From NCBI GenBank assembly GCA_045629585.1, contig JAZQRM010000059.1:1-64000 (forward strand): a DNA stretch of 64,000 nucleotides, read 5' to 3'. This DNA is from Taishania sp045629585. Its GTDB lineage: Bacteria > Bacteroidota > Bacteroidia > Flavobacteriales_D > Crocinitomicaceae. The notes beneath the pieces were generated by a model that worked only from the letters and a program-made list of their open reading frames with translations, was not told where the DNA came from and did not search any database. Below are positions 16,577 to 27,015 of this stretch, piece after piece. The position numbers and the translations under genes were made by a program. Position 1 is the stretch's first letter, and the number at the start of each line of letters is the position of its first letter.

Positions 16577-18067
16577 TTATTTCGAGGAATCACCTTTGAC
16601 AGAAATATTAAGCAGTTCATCTGCACGTCGAAGTAACAATGCACTATCTGCAGATAATCCGCCAATGACTAATTCTTTTTCCTGTTGTCTGTATTTTTCT
16701 GCTAATTTATGAATAGCTTCCAAAGCAGACATATCGGCAATCCGGCTTTTGGAGAAATCGATGACTACGAGCTTATGATCTTTTTGCAACTGAAAGCGTT
16801 CATTGAAAGCAGTTATACTACCAAAGAACAAAGGTCCATTGACTTGATATATAATTTCTAGATCTGTTTCAATTCTTTTAATTCGCAATCTACGTGCACT
16901 TTCCCAAGCAAAAACCAATGCAGAGGCGATAATTCCACATAAAACCGCTAATGCAAGATTATGAACAAAAATGGTAATCAAGGCAACTCCTGATGCAATT
17001 AAAAAATCACTAGTTGGCATCTTTTTGTACATCTTAAAAAATCCCCACTCAAATGTTTTGTAGGCAACAACGGTCATTATTCCGATTAAAGCTGCTGTAG
17101 GAATAGATTCAATAAACTGTCCACCTACCAACATAAAAACCAAGATACTCACCCCCATTACAACTCCAGACAATCGCCCTTTTCCACCAGAATTGACATT
17201 TAAAATACTTTGTCCAATCATAGCGCAACCTCCCATTCCACCAAAGAATCCAACCACTGTGTTAGCGATTCCTTGTCCAATTGCTTCCTTATTTGCATTT
17301 CCTTTTGACTGTGTCATTTCATCTATCACATTCAATGTCAGCAAGCTTTCTACCAACGCAACCCCAGCAATCACTCCACCATAGGTAAAAACAACGGACC
17401 ATGCTCCCCAAGTAAACGGTATTTGAGGTAAATGAAATTGCGGTAATTGACTTTCTACTTTGGCAATATCTCCAATTTGAATAACGTCTACACCAATAAA
17501 CAAACTCACAACATAACAAACCATTAAAGCCAACAAAGCTGCGGGTATTTGACGAATATATTTTGTAGCAAATACCATTGTAGCCACTGTTAAAGCAATA
17601 AGCGATAGCATCACTCCTAGCGATTGACCTTGCAACCATTGATCGGTATGCGGAATTTTCAATTGTTTGATTTGTGCTATAAAAATAACAACAGCTAAAC
17701 CATTTACGAAACCATACATAACCGATTGAGGTACCAAACGTATGAATTTCCCCCATTTCAATAAACCTACAGCTAATTGAATCATACCTGCAACTACAAC
17801 AGCCGCAAATAAATAATCAAAACCATAATTTTTAATTAGATCAACTAATACAATAGCAATTGCTCCAGCAGCACCACTTACAATAGCTGGACGACCACCA
17901 AATATAGCCGCCAAAATGGCGATAATAACCGTTGTATGAAGTGCAATCGTTGGACTGATTCCGGCCATAAAACCAAAGGCAACTACTTCTGGAATCATTG
18001 CAAAAGAAACTGTTATTCCAGCAAGAATTTCGTTTTTAATAGAATTTGGAGACTTAAAAATGGACAT
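16577..18067 (-). CDS. SulP family anion transporter with STAS domain
   Basis: A 496-residue transporter: about 12-14 membrane helices (1-385) followed by a cytoplasmic STAS domain (about 395-490; KLVVIDFSKSRIADMSALEA). The N-terminal AGITVSFAMIPEVVAFGFMA is the SulP signature region. SulP proteins import sulfate, bicarbonate or other anions, sometimes coupled to Na+. The gene stands alone between the antiporter and an unrelated plus-strand gene, so the substrate is open; bicarbonate and sulfate are the main candidates. Confidence 0.9.
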   Translation of the reverse strand: MSIFKSPNSIKNEILAGITVSFAMIPEVVAFGFMAGISPTIALHTTVIIAILAAIFGGRPAIVSGAAGAIAIVLVDLIKNYGFDYLFAAVVVAGMIQLAVGLLKWGKFIRLVPQSVMYGFVNGLAVVIFIAQIKQLKIPHTDQWLQGQSLGVMLSLIALTVATMVFATKYIRQIPAALLALMVCYVVSLFIGVDVIQIGDIAKVESQLPQFHLPQIPFTWGAWSVVFTYGGVIAGVALVESLLTLNVIDEMTQSKGNANKEAIGQGIANTVVGFFGGMGGCAMIGQSILNVNSGGKGRLSGVVMGVSILVFMLVGGQFIESIPTAALIGIMTVVAYKTFEWGFFKMYKKMPTSDFLIASGVALITIFVHNLALAVLCGIIASALVFAWESARRLRIKRIETDLEIIYQVNGPLFFGSITAFNERFQLQKDHKLVVIDFSKSRIADMSALEAIHKLAEKYRQQEKELVIGGLSADSALLLRRADELLNISVKGDSSK

Positions 18068-18251
18068 ATCGGTAAATGAGATGGTAAAGATAGGTAAATA
18101 GGATGATTAAAAAAGAAGAACGATCTTGTTAAGATAATTAAACAAAAAAAGGAATGAATACCATTCTTACACGGAAAGTCACCTCACACACAACCAAGGT
18201 ATTTTCATAAAATAACTTTTATTTTCGTGCGTTCTAATAAAAAAGGAGCTT

Positions 18252-18881
18252 ATGAAAAATTACAAATTATCCATTCCAAGTCCTTGCCACGAAGATTGGA
18301 ATAAAATGACCCCTAATGAAAAAGGTCGTTTTTGTAATCAATGCGACAAAACGGTTGTTGATTTCGCAAAATTGGAAGATGAAGAAGTGATTGAATACTT
18401 TTTAGAGCTACAAAAGCAGACGAATCATTCCATTTGTGGGCATATTAAAAAGAAACAATTAGCTCCAACGCGTACTTTTCAACCTTTACGAATTGCGGTA
18501 GTTGGCTTACTTTTATTCTCAACCAGTTATTTACTTCAAAGTTGTTCGACTGAGACGGAAAAAGTACAAACGGAGGAATCTTTTGATGATGGATATAAAG
18601 AATCTATACTTGGAGAAACGTTACCTTATGATGGTTATCATGAGGAAATAATTTATATCGAAAATTCTCTTGTACAAGGACAAATAATTGAGGAGGAAAC
18701 TACAACTGTTCTAAAATCAAGTACAACAAAACCCTCCAAAAAAGAGCGAGAAATAATAGAACTTAAACCTGGATGTATTGAACACACCTATCCTGAGACA
18801 ATGTTAGGGAAATTTATACTACATGTTCAACCGGATGATGACAATAGTGAAAAACCAATTGAAGCACAAAAAGAAGATTAA
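18252..18881 (+). CDS. Hypothetical protein with N-terminal Cys-rich domain and TM anchor
   Basis: A 209-residue protein. The first 70 residues contain IPSPCHEDWNKMTPNEKGRF, then CNQCDKTVVDF and a further cysteine (ICGHI), a probable zinc-binding module that recurs at the N-terminus of many Bacteroidota membrane proteins. A single membrane segment (about 80-95, GLLLFSTSYLLQSC) separates it from an acidic, low-complexity outer part. The domain's function is unknown to me. It has an unusually clear Shine-Dalgarno for this genome, AGGAG 4 bases before the ATG. Confidence 0.7.
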   Translation: MKNYKLSIPSPCHEDWNKMTPNEKGRFCNQCDKTVVDFAKLEDEEVIEYFLELQKQTNHSICGHIKKKQLAPTRTFQPLRIAVVGLLLFSTSYLLQSCSTETEKVQTEESFDDGYKESILGETLPYDGYHEEIIYIENSLVQGQIIEEETTTVLKSSTTKPSKKEREIIELKPGCIEHTYPETMLGKFILHVQPDDDNSEKPIEAQKED

Positions 18882-18935
18882 CTTCTGAAAACGGTTCAAA
18901 ATCCGTAATTTTACAGCATCAAAAACAAATATAAA

Positions 18936-19526
18936 ATGAAGAACATCACAGTTTATTGCGGAGCGAACCCTGGAAACAACCCCATTTTCACTGAACAAGC
19001 ATTTGCATTAGGAAAATACATGGCTGAACAAGGAATTGGATTAGTTTATGGCGGAGGAAATGTTGGTTTAATGGGTGCAGTTGCCAATGGTGTGGTACAA
19101 AACAACGGTCAAGGAATTGGGATTATTCCACAATTTTTATTGGATAAAGAATTAGGTCACGGAGGATTAACCGAATTGATCATCGTAGAAAACATGCATC
19201 AGCGTAAAGCAAAAATGTATGAAATGTGTGATGCAATTATCGCTTTACCTGGTGGTTTTGGGACGATGGAAGAATTGTTTGAAATGTTGACATGGGGACA
19301 ATTAGGCTTGCACGAAAAACCAATTGCTTTATTGAACACATCTGGATATTATGATTCTTTACTCGCCTTTTTTGATGACATGACCAAACACGGATTACTT
19401 CGTCCAGAACATAGAGCAATGGTTATTGTAGATGACAACATCGAAACATTAATTGAAAAGATGAAAAACTATGAACCAACTTCACACGGAAAATGGTTAC
19501 ATAAAGACGATATTAAAGCTTTTTAA
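18936..19526 (+). CDS. LOG family protein (TIGR00730; nucleotide 5'-monophosphate phosphoribohydrolase type)
   Basis: A 196-residue Rossmann-fold protein of typical family size. It shows the nucleotide-binding GGGNVGLMG (near 40) and the catalytic signature PGGFGTMEELFEMLTWGQLG (near 106-125), in which the glutamate and the GGxGT loop cleave the N-glycosidic bond of nucleoside monophosphates. Plant LOG enzymes activate cytokinins; bacterial members probably salvage or clean up modified nucleotides. It converges with the glutathione peroxidase gene across a shared terminator. Confidence 0.92.
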   Translation: MKNITVYCGANPGNNPIFTEQAFALGKYMAEQGIGLVYGGGNVGLMGAVANGVVQNNGQGIGIIPQFLLDKELGHGGLTELIIVENMHQRKAKMYEMCDAIIALPGGFGTMEELFEMLTWGQLGLHEKPIALLNTSGYYDSLLAFFDDMTKHGLLRPEHRAMVIVDDNIETLIEKMKNYEPTSHGKWLHKDDIKAF

Positions 19527-19540
19527 AAATAACTAACTTG

Positions 19541-19572
19541 AAAACGCCCTTGATTTACTTCAAGGGCGTTTT
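19541..19572. terminator. Bidirectional terminator hairpin
   Basis: Thirteen-pair stem AAAACGCCCTTGA (19541-19553) / TCAAGGGCGTTTT (19560-19572), loop of 6, between the convergent LOG and glutathione peroxidase genes. Confidence 0.88.
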
Positions 19573-19586
19573 TATTAGTACGAGCA

Positions 19587-20072
19587 TTATTTCTTCAACA
19601 ATTTTACAATATCCGACTCCATATCTTCCGGTTTCTTAAGAGAGGTGTAACGTTTTACTACATTTCCTTCTCTATCGACTACAAACTTTTCAAAATTCCA
19701 TTTCACTTTGTTCCACAGCAAATTCGATTTTTGTTTTCTCAGATATACATATAAAGGATGGGCATCTGGTCCGTTCACATCAATTTTATCAAACATTTGA
19801 AAAGTCACTCCATAATTGATTTGACAGGTTTCTTCGATAGATTCTTTTCCACCTGGTTCTTGCTTACCAAATTGATTACATGGAAAACCTAAAATAACCA
19901 ATCCTTGATCTTTGTACTTTTCATATAACTTCTCAAGTCCTCCATATTGCGGTGTAAAACCACATTTACTTGCCGTATTTACAATGATTACAACCTTCCC
20001 TTTGTACTCTTCCATTGAGATGGTTTTTCCTTGTAGTGTTGTTGCTTGTATGTTATAGAAATCTGTATTCAT
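19587..20072 (-). CDS. Glutathione peroxidase family protein (Cys-type)
   Basis: A 161-residue thiol peroxidase. The peroxidatic residue is Cys37 in NTASKCGFTPQYGGLEKLY; the second conserved block GFPCNQFGKQEPG supplies the catalytic glutamine and a further cysteine, and WNFEKFVVDREG carries the Trp-Asn pair. The family name is historical: bacterial Cys enzymes usually take electrons from thioredoxin. There is no signal peptide, so it is cytoplasmic. It removes hydroperoxides. Confidence 0.92.
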   Translation of the reverse strand: MNTDFYNIQATTLQGKTISMEEYKGKVVIIVNTASKCGFTPQYGGLEKLYEKYKDQGLVILGFPCNQFGKQEPGGKESIEETCQINYGVTFQMFDKIDVNGPDAHPLYVYLRKQKSNLLWNKVKWNFEKFVVDREGNVVKRYTSLKKPEDMESDIVKLLKK

Positions 20073-20100
20073 AGTATATTTGTTTCCTTAAAAATAAAAA

Positions 20101-20763
20101 TTATAGTTGAAACCCTGTGATCAAAGGATGATTAACAAGTAAATCTTCGAGTGCTTGGGTGTTTTCTTTGAACAAACTCACATCTATATACAAACGTCCT
20201 TTATCTCCTTGTAGCAATAAGGTTTTCTCATCCACATATATACTTAATTGTCGAAATTCATCAAGTATTTGATCTCTTTTCTCCAAGGTTCCCTTATTAA
20301 ACTCTATATAACCTGACCGGAATGTTTTGGCTTTGAATAAGCGATGGGAAATCTGCGCTCCAAACAATAAGATAACCAAAGAACTGAATAACAGCATGAA
20401 TCCAATGGCATATTTACCAAAACCGAAACTCATCCCGATCGCCGCCGATGCCCAAATGGTAGCAGCAGTCGTTAACCCTGAAACCGAATAAGTGGTTTTA
20501 AAGATCACACCCGCGCCTAAAAAACCAACGCCACTCACCACGTAAGAGGCTATTCGAGTTGCATCATCATAGGGATCCGATCCAATTTTATAAGACAAAA
20601 GGGTAAATACCGTACTTCCTAAAGTTATCAAGGTCATCGTTTTTAGCCCCGCAGCCTTGTCTTTCTTTTCCCTTTCGACACCCATCAATAGTCCAGTCAA
20701 AAACGCTAAGAATATTTTTAACGCATCTTCCCATTCAAAACCGATCCACGAAATCCAGCTCAT
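20101..20763 (-). CDS. MgtC/SapB family membrane protein
   Basis: About 220 residues from the ATG at 20763 (a GTG at 20805 would add 14 residues). Four or five membrane helices fill the first 150 residues, with the signature FLAFLTGLLMGVEREKKDKA (Arg/Glu cluster), then YVVSGVGFLGAGVIFK and GLTTAATIWASAAIGMSFGF; a C-terminal ACT-like soluble domain follows. MgtC in Salmonella regulates F-ATPase and phosphate uptake under low Mg2+; the role in Bacteroidota is not known. It follows sbcC on the same strand at a short distance. Confidence 0.85.
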   Translation of the reverse strand: MSWISWIGFEWEDALKIFLAFLTGLLMGVEREKKDKAAGLKTMTLITLGSTVFTLLSYKIGSDPYDDATRIASYVVSGVGFLGAGVIFKTTYSVSGLTTAATIWASAAIGMSFGFGKYAIGFMLLFSSLVILLFGAQISHRLFKAKTFRSGYIEFNKGTLEKRDQILDEFRQLSIYVDEKTLLLQGDKGRLYIDVSLFKENTQALEDLLVNHPLITGFQL

Positions 20764-20819
20764 CGTTTTTTTAAGCAATTTCGAAAAAAAAACGATTTCT
20801 AGCACTAATAAATTTCTTA

Positions 20820-23800
20820 TTAATTCACAATTTCTATTCGACTACCTTCTTGCGGATCTTTGATTACTTGTACCGAAATCGGAATACGTTCCTTTAGCTC
20901 ATCAACATGGGAGATTATCCCCACAATTCGATTTTCCTTCTGTAAACTTTGAAGGGTTTCAAAAACGATATTCACCGATTCTGAATCTTGCGTTCCAAAA
21001 CCTTCATCAATGAAGAAGAAATTACGATTTGCCTTTGAGTTTGCTTGTACACTTTCTGCCAACGCCAAGGCTAAACACAAAGAAACTTGAAAAGCTTGTC
21101 CGCCGGATAAGGTTTTTACACTTCTGGATTTCCCTTCGTTTAGATAATCAATGATTTCAAACCCATTATCACCTAATTGTAAGCTCAATTGATTGCGCGT
21201 CATTCGGTGGAAACGAACATTGGCATGCTCACACAATTGCGTCAAAAACATAGCTGCTACATATTGTACAAATCCAGCAGCTTTAAAGAGTTTTTGCATC
21301 TCTGCTAAATTTTCAGCACGTTTGTTTAATTGTCCAAACGTTTCCAATAATCCCCGTTTTTCCTCAAACAATTGTTCTAATCGTTTCAACTGATCTTCTC
21401 TTTTGGCAGCTTCTTGCGTGGCTATTTTCAACGCTTCTTCCGCTAAAATGAAATTTCCCTCCTCTTTCTGAAATGCTTCTTCTTCAAAGGAAACCCCAGA
21501 CAACTTCTTTTCAAAAGTTGTAACTACCTCTTTAAGCGTTAAAAATTGTACACGAAATTGCTCTAAACGTGAGCGCAATTCCGAAACAGCAAGGTTTTTA
21601 TTTAAAATAGCTTGAACACTTTCCAAATCGGTCCTATTCTCTTGCTCCAAACGCTCATTCAAATCCGATAAAACCTGATTTTTACGTCCGGTTAATTCCA
21701 ACAACTGACTTTGCATTTCTTTTATTGCGGCTTGTTCAGCTGAAATGGTCAACTTAACTTCATTCCATTGTTTATCTGCCTTTTCATAAGCTGATTCTGT
21801 TTGAAGAATTTCACGTTCCCACGCTATAAACTGCGCTTCCAGTGCTTCATTTGTATAATCTGCATAGGATTCAAAAGACAATTGTTGCAACATAGCCAAA
21901 AGCATTTCACTTTCACGAATTGCCCAATCCGATTTGGCTTGTAGATCGAGTATTTTAGCTTTTGCTTTTTCAATATTTTGTTGTAAAGTCAATAACTCCT
22001 GACGCTTTACTTTTAATTGATCTTCTTTTTCGGCTTTGATCGTTTCGTTCTGAAAATAGAGTTGCTTTTTTGTCTCAAAAACAGTTGTATCATCTGGAGA
22101 AAAATTTTCCCAACGGAAAGCTGTTCGATTGGCTGAAAATTTAGTTTGTTCAGTAAGCAAAAGACTTTCCTCTTCTTTTAAACGATTGTGAAACAATTGA
22201 ATTTCTTGCTCTTTCTTCTCAATATCCGAAATGACCTTATTCCACTTAATTTCTTCTTCTTTATAACGTTGGATTGCTTGTAAAACATCTTCCAGCTGTG
22301 CCGAAACATCTTCCATCTCTGCTACATTTGGATGTTCCAACGAACCACATAAAGGACATTCATGGCCATCGATTAAACTGTGTGTATATTTAGACAATTG
22401 CTGTTTTACTTCCAGTTCATTTTTATGTTCTTCTAATTGCTTTCGTTGTTCTGCAATTTTAGCGGTCTGGGTAATCAATTGATCCTCTAACTGATCTACC
22501 TCCAACCCAAAAGGAGAAATAAAAGAGGACAGTGAAGGTTCATTTCTCTTTAATTCGTTCAGCTTACTTTGTAATGCGGTTATTCGCATCTGCAAATCGG
22601 ATTGTGTTTTGTACCAGCTTTCCAATTCGACCAAATCCACGGTAGACAATTGCTGTTGTCCTAAGGAAGCGATTTCATTTTCTATAGCAAAAATATCCGC
22701 TCCAACGTTTTCTTCGCGTAATTTTTGATCGTGAATAAAAGCATTCCCATCTTTCAAGCGCGTTTCGTTTTCCTGAACCACTTGCTTGGCTGATTTGATT
22801 TTTTTTATGAACTCCAATTCTTTCAACTGAATTTTCATTCCTTCCAAAGCTTCTTTTTTTGGTTTCAACTGAGCTAATACTTCCGAAAGTTGTAGCTCTA
22901 ATGCAATAGATTTTTGAGCCGCATCTTGTTTTTGTTGTAAGGCACTTTGCTTATTCGCACTTTCAAAATTTAGCCGTTTCTGTTCTTCTAGTAATGCTTG
23001 AAAAGCAGCTTGAATACGCTCATATTGCGCCAACTCTCTTTCTAAAGTTTGAAACCTATCCTCTTCCGTTTGTAGTTGAGCCAATTCGGCTTGCTTCTTT
23101 TTCCATTCTAGCAATTCCGTTTTCAGATTCTTCAATCGGTTAAAACGCTCATTCGAAACATTAAACAACGCTTGTTTTTCTTCCAAAACCGATTGTGCAA
23201 TTGTTTTTTGCTCCTTAACCAGAGCAATTTCCTCTTCCGAAACGGTTTCAAAACCTTTCAATTGCCCTTCCAACTGTTGTAGTTGTGCCGTATTTTGCGA
23301 AGCGAGCTGACTGGTTTTGTCTTGTAAATCGAATTTATGCAACTTAAAGATTTCCTTCATCATCTGCGTTCGATCCGTTGGTTTTAATTCGATAAAATCA
23401 CGAAATTGTCCTTGCGGGATGATGATTGTTCTACGGAAATTTTCCGAACTTAACCCAATGATTGGCTCCACATTTGAACTTTCTTGTGGAATCCATTCCT
23501 CCCCCGCTTTTTCATACAAGATTACGCCAACGTTTTTAATATCTTCAAATCGTTTTCCATTACGACGATATTCACGCGTGATTTTATATGTTTTATTTTC
23601 AAAATTGAGGAACTCAAATTCCAACCACATTCGATTGGATTTTAAGTTCATCATGTTGTAAGCGAAATCTTTAGAACCTAAACGATCCGAATTTCCATAT
23701 AAGGCAAAAGTGATTGCTTCGAGAATAGAAGATTTCCCCGATCCTACTGCACCGAAAACGCCAAACAAACCAGCGTCCGTTAATTGAGTGAAATCAATAC

Positions 23801-23855
23801 TTTGGCGTGTTTGATAGGAATACAATCCGTCAATAGTTAATTGAATTGGAATCAT
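20820..23855 (-). CDS. sbcC: SbcC, ATPase subunit of the SbcCD (Mre11-Rad50-like) nuclease
   Basis: A 1011-residue SMC-like protein. The N-terminal Walker A FGAVGSGKSSILEAITFAL lies near 34-52; two very long coiled coils (about 190-480 and 530-830) flank the zinc hook CPLCGSLEHP near 497; the C-terminal ABC signature TLSGGQAFQVSLCLALALA and Walker B NFFFIDEGFGTQD complete the ATPase head. With SbcD it processes hairpins, palindromes and protein-blocked DNA ends. The start codon is 2 bases after the sbcD stop, so the two subunits are translated together. Confidence 0.95.
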   Translation of the reverse strand: MIPIQLTIDGLYSYQTRQSIDFTQLTDAGLFGVFGAVGSGKSSILEAITFALYGNSDRLGSKDFAYNMMNLKSNRMWLEFEFLNFENKTYKITREYRRNGKRFEDIKNVGVILYEKAGEEWIPQESSNVEPIIGLSSENFRRTIIIPQGQFRDFIELKPTDRTQMMKEIFKLHKFDLQDKTSQLASQNTAQLQQLEGQLKGFETVSEEEIALVKEQKTIAQSVLEEKQALFNVSNERFNRLKNLKTELLEWKKKQAELAQLQTEEDRFQTLERELAQYERIQAAFQALLEEQKRLNFESANKQSALQQKQDAAQKSIALELQLSEVLAQLKPKKEALEGMKIQLKELEFIKKIKSAKQVVQENETRLKDGNAFIHDQKLREENVGADIFAIENEIASLGQQQLSTVDLVELESWYKTQSDLQMRITALQSKLNELKRNEPSLSSFISPFGLEVDQLEDQLITQTAKIAEQRKQLEEHKNELEVKQQLSKYTHSLIDGHECPLCGSLEHPNVAEMEDVSAQLEDVLQAIQRYKEEEIKWNKVISDIEKKEQEIQLFHNRLKEEESLLLTEQTKFSANRTAFRWENFSPDDTTVFETKKQLYFQNETIKAEKEDQLKVKRQELLTLQQNIEKAKAKILDLQAKSDWAIRESEMLLAMLQQLSFESYADYTNEALEAQFIAWEREILQTESAYEKADKQWNEVKLTISAEQAAIKEMQSQLLELTGRKNQVLSDLNERLEQENRTDLESVQAILNKNLAVSELRSRLEQFRVQFLTLKEVVTTFEKKLSGVSFEEEAFQKEEGNFILAEEALKIATQEAAKREDQLKRLEQLFEEKRGLLETFGQLNKRAENLAEMQKLFKAAGFVQYVAAMFLTQLCEHANVRFHRMTRNQLSLQLGDNGFEIIDYLNEGKSRSVKTLSGGQAFQVSLCLALALAESVQANSKANRNFFFIDEGFGTQDSESVNIVFETLQSLQKENRIVGIISHVDELKERIPISVQVIKDPQEGSRIEIVN

Positions 23856-23857
23856 TT

Positions 23858-25066
23858 TTATGCGTTTCTAATTTCGTTAAACAATTGCATGATTTCCTCG
23901 TTAGGCGCTTGCCCTTTATTTTTTGCAGTGAAATAATCTTTGAATAAAATCGCCATATCTTCGTTGATATTGATGCTTTTATCTTCTACTTCGACTAACT
24001 CCATTTTTTTAACCTTTGGATAAAGGTAAATGATACCGTCGTGTGATTGATAAATCAACTTACGCTCGTCCGCCGTCAAAAACGTATCCGTTTCCATTGT
24101 TAATTCTACCAACGTATTTGGATTGGCTTGCAACCACTCGGCCGCTTCTTGCACAACAGAAAACGTTTTGCGACATAATTGTCGACCTTTGGTTAATTCC
24201 ACCTGATTAAGAACAGGAATTTCACCTGGTTTTAAGTCAACGATTACGACATATTTCTTTTGTCCAGCTTCGCTAAAACTATAACACAGCGGCGATGAAG
24301 AATATACAATTGGTTTTTCAGGTGATTCGATATTTCTATATCCATGTAAATGCCCTAAAGCCGTATATTGAATAGCATCAGGAATACAATCCGTAAAAAT
24401 CAAATCCGCATTTCCGACCATCAACGGTTTTTCACCATCCGGTTCTTCGATTCGCTCGCCACCTCGTTTCATCATGTACAAATGAGCGGTTAACAAATTG
24501 ACTCCATTTGTATCACAAAATTGCTCTGAAATTGTGAACCAACGTTGTTTTAGAGCTTCATTTAGAGCTATTTCCTTATTATTTTCTCCTAAATAGTGTT
24601 TCAGTCGAATTTCATTGGCGTAAGGTGTATGTACCACACGCAGAGGATAATCATACTGAGGAAGTTTTATTTCAAAAAATCCTGGAGCTGCATTTTTCAC
24701 CTCAAAATGATCCAGTTTCAAGTTTTGAATGACCGCATCTGGATGACCAATCATCAAAATTCCACATTCACGCGCAAGCGGATCAGGTGCGTCAATACGA
24801 TCAGGTGAGTCATGATTTCCTGCGATAGCGATCACTGGTCGTTTACCATTATTGGTTAAACGTTTGAGTGTTTTATACAGCAATTCAACCGCTTCTACAC
24901 CAGGATTAAAGGTGTCAAATAAATCACCAGCCACAACGACCGCATCCACATTTTGTGTATCTGCGATGGTAATGATCTCTTCCATGACTTGTATTTGCTC
25001 TTCCAATCGAGGAAAGAAGTCCAGTCTTTTCCCTAAATGCCAATCAGAGGTGTGTAGGATTTTCAT
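23858..25066 (-). CDS. sbcD: SbcD, nuclease subunit of SbcCD
   Basis: A 402-residue calcineurin-like phosphoesterase. The metal-binding motifs are in order: SDWHLGK (near 7-13), VAGDLFDTF (near 45-53), AGNHDSPDRID (near 80-90), with the later histidines in LTAHLYMM and ALGHLHGYRN. A capping domain occupies the C-terminal 100 residues. The Mn2+-dependent nuclease works inside the SbcCD complex. First gene of sbcD-sbcC, possibly continuing into mgtC. Confidence 0.95.
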   Translation of the reverse strand: MKILHTSDWHLGKRLDFFPRLEEQIQVMEEIITIADTQNVDAVVVAGDLFDTFNPGVEAVELLYKTLKRLTNNGKRPVIAIAGNHDSPDRIDAPDPLARECGILMIGHPDAVIQNLKLDHFEVKNAAPGFFEIKLPQYDYPLRVVHTPYANEIRLKHYLGENNKEIALNEALKQRWFTISEQFCDTNGVNLLTAHLYMMKRGGERIEEPDGEKPLMVGNADLIFTDCIPDAIQYTALGHLHGYRNIESPEKPIVYSSSPLCYSFSEAGQKKYVVIVDLKPGEIPVLNQVELTKGRQLCRKTFSVVQEAAEWLQANPNTLVELTMETDTFLTADERKLIYQSHDGIIYLYPKVKKMELVEVEDKSININEDMAILFKDYFTAKNKGQAPNEEIMQLFNEIRNA

Positions 25067-25148
25067 AATTTATTATTGTACTCGAAGATACCAAAAATGG
25101 AGTTGATGAGTACGTAAGTTGCTGTTCTTTTTAGGAACAATCATAACT

Positions 25149-25181
25149 AAAAAGCCCTCCTGCAGTACAAGAGGGCTTTTT
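25149..25181. terminator. Terminator hairpin between the T9SS remnant and sbcD
   Basis: Stem AAAAAGCCCTC (25149-25159) / GAGGGCTTTTT (25171-25181) with an 11-base loop. Oriented to end minus-strand transcription from the broken T9SS gene; flanking A/T runs work in both directions. Confidence 0.8.
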
Positions 25182-25211
25182 ATCACCTAAAACTCAAATA
25201 AAAAATTTCAG

Positions 25212-26791
25212 TTATCTTTTACTAAACTTAAATTGCTTTTCTTCCAATTGCAAAATATACAATCCAGTTTGTAAAAAAGACACATCGATAGTAAGCTGAG
25301 AATCCGCGATTGGATGAGAAGTTATTACCTTTCCATTCAAATCGATAATCTCATATTTTTTTCCAGAATAATTCCCTTCTACGGTTAATTCATTCACGAC
25401 AGGATTTGGGTAAACACTTAGCAATTCTTGGTCTGCTGACGAAATAGTTAGTATCCGTTCTAAATCAATGGTTCCAATCCAGGTGTCTACCCCTCCAAAT
25501 GATGAGACCGTTTTCACTCCACTAATTCCACTATTCGAATAAGCACATAATATATACTCATTGTTATTCCCTTTATATAAAGCACCATACTCATCTAATG
25601 AACCTCCAAATCGTTCTTGATATACAATATCCCCGTCATTTGTTACCGCAATCATCCACGCATCATAATAAGACGACCCAAAAGTTGGTGTAGTTATATT
25701 TCCTGATACTATAGACGATGTACTCCCCATTAAAACCAAATTACCATTTGGTAAAGCGAGTAACGTACCAAAACTTTCATTACCTGAACCTCCATAACTT
25801 TTATCCCAAACTATGGACAAATCTAAATTTAACTATAATAGCCAGATATCATATGATGTACTTGATGTACCATAATTTATAGCTGTTTTATTTCCTGAAG
25901 GTTCTGATTGAGATAGTATAGGTGCATAGATAATATCACCCACAAATAGCAATGAACCTGCAAAACGTTCACTTAATGAACCTCCAAAAACTTTTTCACG
26001 TACGCTATTTAGGTTCTCATCCAATTCAATAATCCACACATCATCTGCTCCATACCCATATTCGCTTTTATCTCCAGATATACCTTCCAACGTTCCAACA
26101 CTCATATATAAATGATTGTTCAAGGGGTTTCTCGATATAGAAACAAACCTATCTGGACTTTCAGTTCCAATTGCTTTTTGTTGAATTATTCGTCCGCTCT
26201 CTTTACTAACTTCCAAAAGCCACACGTCTATACTCCCTATTGTACCAACCGTTTTATTCCCCGTAATCCCCGAACCTGAATCACAAACAACTAACAATGA
26301 AGTATCGGTAAATTCAATAACATTGGGATACTGTTCATACCTATCTCCTCCATATTGAGCTTGCCATATTATATTTCCTTCATGCGATACACTCAACAAC
26401 CAAATATCCTCATTACCATAACTGTCCATTGTTTTATCACCTGATGCATTAGAGTTACTCGTTCCTACAATGTAAACTCCATTGTCATGTGTAGAGCATG
26501 CCAAGCCCCATTATAGGCAGTTCCACCAATTGATTTATCCCATAAGATATTAAATTGATTATCCGTTTTTACCAACCAATAATCTGTTTCGCCTTTAAGA
26601 TCTTCACTTTTACTCCCTGATATATTTGAATTCGTAGAACCAAACAAATAATAACCCGAACCATCATTAAGATTTTAAATCTGTAAATCATCGTCCTGAT
26701 TTCCACCGATGACCAATTGATTGGTTAAGGACTGACCAAAAGCTGTTGCAGTACTGATCAGTAGTAATAATAAGTAGTTTGTTAGTTTCAT
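25212..26791 (-). pseudogene. T9SS type A cargo protein gene with two stops and one frameshift
   Basis: From ATG 26791 the protein begins with a signal peptide (MKLTNYLLLLLISTATAFGQ). The frame is broken by TAA at codon 39 (26675-26677), by a 1-base shift near 26500-26508 and by TAG at 25833-25835; each piece continues as open coding sequence. The joined product, about 525 residues, consists of repeats of the type 'GSxSGNKTxxSYGxxDVWLL...GGSxxExF' (beta-propeller-like) and ends in a type A sorting domain (LLSVYPNPVVNELTVEGNY to FKFSKR). Intact, it would be secreted by the type IX system to the surface. A terminator follows. Confidence 0.85.
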
Positions 26792-26966
26792 AAGTGTTTA
26801 TTTGTTGTAGTTCCATCAAAAATGATGCCTGATAAAAATAACTTTTTTCAGTGAACGAGATTATAAACCAATCAAAAACACGTATTTAAACCTGTTATAA
26901 ATCATAAATCCCCAAATAAGAAAAGGAGTTGTCTTTTTTGCTAAAACCAGAAATTTAACACATAAA

Positions 26967-26991
26967 AAAGGCCCCTAAATGAGGAGCCTTT
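26967..26991 (-). terminator. Terminator after the DUF4197 gene
   Basis: Hairpin with arms AAAGGC and GCCTTT plus an inner CCT/AGG helix separated by one mismatch; on the minus strand it is followed by a run of T (26964-26969). It lies 24 bases beyond the DUF4197 stop. Confidence 0.7.
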
Positions 26992-27015
26992 ATATCGATA
27001 AAAAAATGAAAATGC

